From Planctomycetaceae bacterium (GTDB taxonomy: Bacteria > Planctomycetota > Planctomycetia > Pirellulales > Thermoguttaceae): DNA of 18,959 nt. Below, in pieces: positions 14,839 to 18,959 of the stretch. Numbering within the stretch: the first letter of the stretch is position 1; every line of letters begins with the position of its first letter. Made by a program: the position numbers and the translations under genes. Under the pieces are notes generated by a model that was not told the origin of the DNA, made no database searches, and saw only the letters and a program-made list of their open reading frames with translations. The stretch lies in assembly GCA_031287585.1 (NCBI GenBank), contig JAITST010000356.1, forward strand, positions 1-18,959, written 5' to 3'.

Positions 14839-14991
14839 CTTATTTTTACAAAAAACACCTCAGTAGCAATGGGCGTTCACCCAAACATAACTTCATAACC
14901 TCATTGTTGCTCGCCCTAATTCTAAATAAGGTAATGAGGTTATTTTTACGGGCGTACATTTGCTACTGAGGTGTTCTTTAGTAAAAATAAG
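14839..14991 (-). terminator. Nested 153-base inverted-repeat element after the adaptor gene
   Basis: Three concentric arms are present: CTTATTTTTAC (14839-14849) with GTAAAAATAAG (14981-14991), ACACCTCAGTAGCAA (14855-14869) with its exact complement (14960-14974), and ATAACCTCATT (14895-14905) with AATGAGGTTAT (14933-14943). It begins 13 bases after the adaptor stop on the minus strand, and the distal side runs into T-rich sequence, so it can serve as terminator. It is far larger than needed for that. GGGCG occurs at 14871 and 14950 and can compete for one CGCCC at 14912. Confidence 0.7.
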
Positions 14992-15004
14992 GTTTTTTGT
15001 TTCC

Positions 15005-16477
15005 TTAATGCGAGTGACCTGCGTGTGGGTCTATCTTGGCACCGGAAGCGTTTTGCATTGCCAGATGTACACGGAATGCTCCTTGTGTTACTACGTATTC
15101 GCCAATTGGTAATGCTCCCTCTTTCAGGACTACCGAATTTGTGTCGCGGTATTCTTCTACTACCGTGTGCCTGATGAACGTGTCGTTTTCTTTTACAAAC
15201 ACAACCGACTCGGCTCCATCTTGTATTACCGCGTCCGCCGGCAACACTATTCTCTTTGTCCATACTTCAAGCGGCAACAAAACCTCTAACCGTTCACCCG
15301 GACGATAACGCCAAGTTGTAAACTTACGTCCGCCTACTTCGCTTTCGTGTACCGCTTCGTTATCCAGATTTATAACCAAACGTAATGAACGTGTTTGCGG
15401 GTCAAGTTCGGGAGCGATATACAACAACTTTAAACCGTCCAAACGTTGCTCTTTTTCATTTCGTTCGCTCGTACCAACCGGATTTAGTATCGCCGCAATC
15501 GCCAAATTTTCGTTAAGCACACGATAGATGTACGGCGTTTCGCTTTCCGACGCGTATGCTTCTATCTGCAACTTACAATAGTCGCCGAGAGTTAGCAACG
15601 CCTCGCCTGTCGTTACCCGCTGCCCGGTCACAATGTTTATTTGTGAGACAGTCAACGTATGCGGCAAGTCGTCGCATACTTCGTCCGCGTGATGACCGGG
15701 TGCTACGACTGGCATCGTACCAATCAACTTGCGGTCATTGATGATGGTCTCGATTTGTTCGTTGTTCAAACCGACAAGCCCCAAACCCTCGCGGGCAGCG
15801 GCAACCGAAATCTCGAGGCGGCGCAATTCGTGTTGACGTTCGACCAACGACTTCGCCGCCGCACCGCCCGCGTCAACCGCCGAGCGAAGCCGCTCTTCGT
15901 CACGGCGAACAAATTCAAGTTGCCCAACTTGTTCAAGCAAATTCGTTTGACGAGTAATGAGTTCATCATCACTCACACGCAGTTTGCACAACAACTTGCC
16001 CGGGTCAACCGACTCGCCCGCCGTTACGTTAATTTCACTTACAACGCTATTCACCGGTGCGGCAACCGCCATCCGCCAATGTTCCGGCTGACCAACTATG
16101 CGACCCGGTACACGAATCGTTCGCTGAAAATCGGACAACGACGTTTGAATAGTCTGCATACCGATATTGTTCTGACCATCGCCGCTGATTTCAACGGTTG
16201 TCATACCATTGTGCGAGTGATTATGTTCGTCGGCATCACCGCTGTCGTGTTCGTGAGCGGCGTGAGCGTGGTCGTCAACATCGTGTTTGCCGCTACCGTG
16301 ATTATGACCGTCGTGATTATGACCGTCGTCACCGTGTTCATCGTGACTATGATTGTGACCTGCGTGGTTATGTTCGTCAACGGATTCCGTTTTCGGTAAC
16401 GAGACCGGTTTGTGCGAACAACCCGCGATAAACATTACGATAGCGAAGAGTGTTATGAAAGAATATAGTTTTGTCAT
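15005..16477 (-). CDS. Lipoprotein efflux adaptor (CusB/CzcB-like) with His-rich N-terminus
   Basis: The 490-residue protein is a periplasmic adaptor (membrane fusion protein) of an RND-type exporter. The lipobox FIAGC places the lipidated Cys at residue 20. Residues 36-89 hold 18 histidines in HNHxGHNH-like repeats, and the C-terminus ends HAGHSH, pointing to Zn, Co, Ni or Cu. Next come a first lipoyl half (VAAPVNSVVSEINVTAGESVDPG, about 138-160), an alpha-hairpin (about 171-245), the second lipoyl half (VSQINIVTGQRVTTGEALLTLG), a beta-barrel region with IAPELDPQTRSLRLVI, and a membrane-proximal domain. The ATG at 16475-16477 begins the signal sequence; a longer frame adds 39 residues that overlap the preceding small gene. 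An outer-membrane partner lies upstream, but no RND pump gene follows: a large inverted-repeat terminator and then the autotransporter come next. Confidence 0.92.
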   Translation of the reverse strand: MTKLYSFITLFAIVMFIAGCSHKPVSLPKTESVDEHNHAGHNHSHDEHGDDGHNHDGHNHGSGKHDVDDHAHAAHEHDSGDADEHNHSHNGMTTVEISGDGQNNIGMQTIQTSLSDFQRTIRVPGRIVGQPEHWRMAVAAPVNSVVSEINVTAGESVDPGKLLCKLRVSDDELITRQTNLLEQVGQLEFVRRDEERLRSAVDAGGAAAKSLVERQHELRRLEISVAAAREGLGLVGLNNEQIETIINDRKLIGTMPVVAPGHHADEVCDDLPHTLTVSQINIVTGQRVTTGEALLTLGDYCKLQIEAYASESETPYIYRVLNENLAIAAILNPVGTSERNEKEQRLDGLKLLYIAPELDPQTRSLRLVINLDNEAVHESEVGGRKFTTWRYRPGERLEVLLPLEVWTKRIVLPADAVIQDGAESVVFVKENDTFIRHTVVEEYRDTNSVVLKEGALPIGEYVVTQGAFRVHLAMQNASGAKIDPHAGHSH

Positions 16478-16487
16478 AATTGATAAC

Positions 16488-16679
16488 CTATTTTTTATCT
16501 TTGAGTTCGTTCTCTTTCGCAGAATTACGTTCCGCTTGAATACGTTTCGCGCGTTCGAGATTTTCCGCACCGTGCTCACGCAATGCTTCCGCATCTATCT
16601 CATCCATTTGACGACGCAACACATCATTCATTATAGAATCCAAACGTGGATTTGCACCTGTATATTGTGTGGCTTGCAT
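16488..16679 (-). CDS. Small charged helical protein of unknown function (63 aa)
   Basis: I do not recognise this protein. It is 63 residues long, strongly charged and predicted almost entirely helical from IMNDVLRRQMDEIDAEALREHG onward, with Lys/Glu-rich C-terminus ENELKDKK and no Cys, signal peptide or membrane segment. The start at 16677-16679 has AAAGGG eight bases upstream. An in-frame ATG at 16706 would overlap the preceding small gene by ten bases and is the alternative. The stop lies ten bases before the adaptor ATG, so it is very likely co-translated with the adaptor. It could be a small partner or regulator of the export system (inference). Confidence 0.65.
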   Translation of the reverse strand: MQATQYTGANPRLDSIMNDVLRRQMDEIDAEALREHGAENLERAKRIQAERNSAKENELKDKK

Positions 16680-16696
16680 AGTATTACCCTTTATCG

Positions 16697-16891
16697 TTAG
16701 TGCCATTCGTGAGTGACTGTTGTCGCAGTTTGCGAATACGGAGAAACATACCACCGAAAAATATGAAACTCCGTTACAAGACAACCTTCATCAAAGTAAC
16801 TTTTGGCTTCCTCGTGCGAATCAGTGATAAAAACTTTGGTACCATGAAGTACATCTTGTATGTGAAATTCAACAATCTCTTGCGTTTTCAT
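16697..16891 (-). CDS. Small His-containing protein of unknown function (64 aa)
   Basis: I do not recognise this protein. The 64 residues (MKTQEIVEFHIQDVLHGTKV at the start, THEWH at the end) look like a small soluble alpha/beta domain with six histidines, one cysteine and several aromatic residues; no signal peptide or membrane segment. Its place between the outer-membrane factor and the His-rich adaptor suggests a metal-related or accessory role, which is inference. A TATAAT box ends six bases before its ATG, so its transcript may be leaderless, and no Shine-Dalgarno is present. Its stop is 17 bases before the start chosen for the next small gene. Confidence 0.6.
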   Translation of the reverse strand: MKTQEIVEFHIQDVLHGTKVFITDSHEEAKSYFDEGCLVTEFHIFRWYVSPYSQTATTVTHEWH

Positions 16892-16897
16892 TCTAGT

Positions 16898-16925
16898 ATT
16901 ATAACAGAATAACTTTGATTAACAA
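16898..16925 (-). promoter_or_regulatory. Promoter for the small genes and adaptor, probably leaderless
   Basis: On the minus strand TTGTTA (16920-16925) and a perfect TATAAT (16898-16903) are separated by 16 bases. The ATG of the 64-residue gene lies only six bases beyond the -10, so transcription would begin at or within the start codon. The promoter lies in the gap after the outer-membrane factor gene. Confidence 0.5.
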
Positions 16926-16940
16926 TCGCCCAAAAGCCCG

Positions 16941-18443
16941 TCATTTAACTTCCAATCCGTCCGAAACCAACGCTCCTTCCAACATAAAATGTGCGTTCCA
17001 AAATTCTTGCAGACTGTTTAGGTATTCTATTCTTACGCTGTACAATGTTTGTTGCGCGATGAATTGTTGTACCGCGCTGTACTCGCCGTTTTTCATTGAC
17101 GCGGCTGCGATACGGCACGATTCTTTCGCGTCCGCCAGTATCGACGTTTCGTATGCGGTCACTCTCGAACGTGCCGTCAGGTAACTTGCAAACATCTTTT
17201 GAAATTTTTGCGACAACACCATCTCCTGCCGCCGCACGTTATCACAAGCCGCAGCTAGTTCGGCTTTCGCGCGTTGAATGTTGCCCTGATTACGGTCAAA
17301 GATTTTAAGCGGAATCGCGACACCAACCGACACTTCCGTCTCCCTCGTATCCGCGTTCCACATCAACGCCGCCGACGTATCAAAATCTATTCCGGCTTCC
17401 GCCATCTCACGCCGCAATTTCGCTTGTGCCGTCGCAATCTTCGCGTTTGCCTCGCGGAGTTCGCTACTTGATGCTATTATCTCCACGAACAAATGTTCCG
17501 CAATGAACTCGCCCGGCAACTTGTCAATTGTGTCGTCGATATGATACAACGCTTCGACAGGTTTACCTAGCAGCACCGACAACATTTTACACGCCGCGCG
17601 ATATTCAATCTCCGCATCGCCAAACGCAATTTGTGTACGGCTGAACTGAATCTTTGAATCAAGATAATCGGCTTTCGTTATGCTGCCGTTTTCGTACAGC
17701 GACGTATTCGCATCGAAAATCTGTTTCGCGATTTGCAACATCTCGGCGAACAATTTGAGTTTCTGTTCGGCAATCGCGACACGGCAACCCGCGAGTAAAG
17801 CGTCGTTGATAATCTTCTGACGTTGCGTATCAAGTTGCCAACCAGCGGCGGCGTGTTCCTTACGGGCAACATCAACCCGTGCGTCACGTTTGTATTTCGG
17901 AACAATTTTCTGCGTGAGTTCAACGCCCTGTTTACCAGCGTTGTCACCGTTCATCTCTTCACCATTGTAACCAATGGTAGGATTCGATGGCAAGCCCGCC
18001 TGCACACGGTCTCCGTTCAATGCCTGACGCTGACGATAGACATACGCATACGCCGGATTAGATTTCACAGCGTTCTCACGAATTGTCGCGAAGGTGATGG
18101 TCTCAGTTGCGGTTGGTAACGTTATAGACAACGCGGTTGACGACGCTTGAACAACAGGCGTTGTTAAACCGTTTGGAGTAATTAGGGCTAATTCCGTATT
18201 GTTAGAACGTGTAACGTTTGCAGTCGGCAACAAAATCGCGGATGGCGGTGCGGATGTTACATCAAAACTTGGTTGAACACTAGCGGGTAGAGATGGAACG
18301 TTGAACAAGGTAACGGGCGAAGTAGCGGTATAATGGTCATTCGCAACACGGCGGACATCCGTTCGCTCAGTTTGTGCCTGTGTCACGGACAAAGTAAATC
18401 CGAACGCAAGCGTTGCAAGTAACACCTTATTCACAACCATCAT
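16941..18443 (-). CDS. TolC/CusC-family outer-membrane efflux protein
   Basis: The 500-residue protein is an outer-membrane factor that forms the exit duct of a tripartite exporter. A signal peptide (MMVVNKVLLATLAFGFTLSVTQAQ) is followed by an unusual Pro/Ser/Thr-rich linker of about 90 residues and then two outer-membrane-efflux (OEP) repeats of long helices: from TFATIRENAVKSNPAYAYVYRQRQAL through PSNPTIGYNGEE, and the second with KIATAQAKLRREMAEAGID, VSVGVAIPLKIFDRNQGNIQRAKAEL and the C-terminal hairpin. The phrase PLKIFDRNQGNI is typical of heavy-metal (CzcC/CusC-like) members. The ATG at 18441-18443 was chosen; a TTG six bases upstream and a second ATG three bases downstream are alternatives. 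It lies 88 bases downstream of the Cys-rich mini-protein gene. Confidence 0.9.
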   Translation of the reverse strand: MMVVNKVLLATLAFGFTLSVTQAQTERTDVRRVANDHYTATSPVTLFNVPSLPASVQPSFDVTSAPPSAILLPTANVTRSNNTELALITPNGLTTPVVQASSTALSITLPTATETITFATIRENAVKSNPAYAYVYRQRQALNGDRVQAGLPSNPTIGYNGEEMNGDNAGKQGVELTQKIVPKYKRDARVDVARKEHAAAGWQLDTQRQKIINDALLAGCRVAIAEQKLKLFAEMLQIAKQIFDANTSLYENGSITKADYLDSKIQFSRTQIAFGDAEIEYRAACKMLSVLLGKPVEALYHIDDTIDKLPGEFIAEHLFVEIIASSSELREANAKIATAQAKLRREMAEAGIDFDTSAALMWNADTRETEVSVGVAIPLKIFDRNQGNIQRAKAELAAACDNVRRQEMVLSQKFQKMFASYLTARSRVTAYETSILADAKESCRIAAASMKNGEYSAVQQFIAQQTLYSVRIEYLNSLQEFWNAHFMLEGALVSDGLEVK

Positions 18444-18531
18444 AAACAATTCAAAATAGCAAAGTCATCGTAAAACAAAATCAAAAACAACACTACACCT
18501 CGTATATCGGTAGTAACGGCAAGTATCGTTT

Positions 18532-18645
18532 CTAACATTTCTTACAGCACGAATAACCTACGCAATATCCGCACTCTTTGCTGTTTTCGCAACTTGCGCA
18601 ACATCCGCAGTTTCCTTCGTTCGGCTGCGAATGGTCACGACACAT
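18532..18645 (-). CDS. 37-residue Cys-rich protein, metallothionein-like
   Basis: A complete small reading frame on the minus strand begins with ATG at 18643-18645 and ends with TAG at 18532-18534. It encodes 37 residues, ten of them cysteine, at positions 2, 13, 15, 16, 19, 25, 28, 33, 34 and 37. The core NCGCCASC and ECGYCVGYSCCKKC resembles metallothionein metal-thiolate patterns, but it does not follow the CxCxxCxC order of the SmtA family. A 12-residue internal periodicity shows in DNA as TGCGGATGTTGCG and TGCGGATATTGCG. There is no signal peptide, so it should be cytoplasmic. An in-frame TAA four codons upstream fixes the start; no Shine-Dalgarno is obvious. It lies between csrA and the outer-membrane factor of the probable metal exporter. 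A disulfide-rich peptide or chance frame is possible but unlikely given the cysteine density. Confidence 0.75.
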   Translation of the reverse strand: MCRDHSQPNEGNCGCCASCENSKECGYCVGYSCCKKC

Positions 18646-18737
18646 TTTAATTGATTACGAGGAACATTTGTCGTACATACAGTTGTTCAGATACCAAAAC
18701 GGCAGACAGCGTGAACGGTTACTTTGTTTTCCGTTTG

Positions 18738-18938
18738 TTACAGTTCTGTCTGTTCTGGATTTGTTTCGTCTTCAGAATCGTCTTCTATGTTTATCACGAG
18801 TTCTTCGCGGAAGACAGGAATTTCTGTTGGGGCTTCTATTCCAATCTTTACTGCGCACGCCGACGCACGGACGACAGTTATGAAAATGTCGTTACCGATT
18901 TTGATTCTCTGTCCCGATTTGCGTGTTAGAACAAGCAT
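18738..18938 (-). CDS. csrA: Carbon storage regulator CsrA
   Basis: CsrA is a small dimeric RNA-binding protein that binds GGA motifs in mRNA leaders and alters translation or stability. The 66-residue protein begins MLVLTRKSGQRIKIGNDI and keeps the RNA-contact residues Leu4 and Arg6 on strand 1 and Arg44 in VFREEL on strand 5. The family core ends near residue 50, followed by an acidic tail (EDDSEDETNPEQ) that is variable in the family. An AAGGA Shine-Dalgarno lies five bases before the ATG at 18936-18938; this GGA itself could allow autoregulation. It is the last gene in the window, 92 bases upstream of the Cys-rich mini-protein gene in the same orientation. Confidence 0.95.
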   Translation of the reverse strand: MLVLTRKSGQRIKIGNDIFITVVRASACAVKIGIEAPTEIPVFREELVINIEDDSEDETNPEQTEL

Positions 18939-18959
18939 AAAATCCTTACGAAAATTGAG

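Noticed and set aside
16198..16431. Plus-strand Arg/His-rich frame opposite the adaptor gene
   Set aside because: It is the antisense of the His-rich codon repeats in the adaptor and has no independent support.
16707..16784. Cys-containing N-terminal extension of the 63-residue protein
   Set aside because: It overlaps the 64-residue gene almost entirely in another frame, and a good Shine-Dalgarno supports the internal start.

Overview
The window looks like part of a planctomycete chromosome (Planctomycetota). This is inferred from gene content, not from a marker gene: a secreted HEAT-repeat protein, a HU-type protein with a Pro/Ala/Lys-rich C-terminal half, csrA, a futalosine-type UbiA prenyltransferase and a classical autotransporter in one Gram-negative genome with moderate GC. 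No rRNA, tRNA, CRISPR array, transposase or phage gene was seen. Most genes lie on the minus strand; only the UbiA and HEAT-repeat genes are on the plus strand.

Left part (1-4708). The 5' portion of uppP (undecaprenyl-diphosphatase) runs off the left edge. A tight minus-strand cluster follows, in transcription order: a TPR protein, a single-domain response regulator, argG and a soluble histidine kinase. An arginine biosynthesis gene thus sits inside a probable two-component pair, and the kinase ATG is only 4 bases past the argG stop. A plus-strand ubiA-type gene diverges from this cluster.

Middle (4845-10840). deoC, yacG and a DUF4432 (galactose-mutarotase-like) gene lie on the minus strand, then a HU-like gene with a perfect Shine-Dalgarno and a strong terminator. 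A large exported HEAT-repeat protein on the plus strand contains what looks like a degenerate receiver domain.

Right part (11425-18938). There is an autotransporter with a beta-helix-like passenger and a C-terminal barrel, then about 0.9 kb without genes but with several inverted repeats, including a nested element of about 153 bp. Next comes a probable metal-handling cluster, in transcription order: csrA, a 37-residue protein with ten cysteines (metallothionein-like, short enough to be missed by gene callers), a TolC-like outer-membrane factor, two small unknown proteins, and a lipoprotein periplasmic adaptor whose N-terminus holds 18 histidines in 54 residues. No inner-membrane RND pump gene is present, so the exporter is incomplete here.

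A 22-23-base repeat (core TTTTCAATCGTGTTCGGTAT) occurs five times in intergenic DNA of the left 11.4 kb. Three copies lie next to a palindromic hairpin. One copy abuts a stop codon, and another ends one base before the ubiA start codon. The strongest candidates for something undescribed are the Cys10 mini-protein with its His-rich adaptor neighbourhood, this repeat family, and the pseudo-receiver inside an exported HEAT protein.
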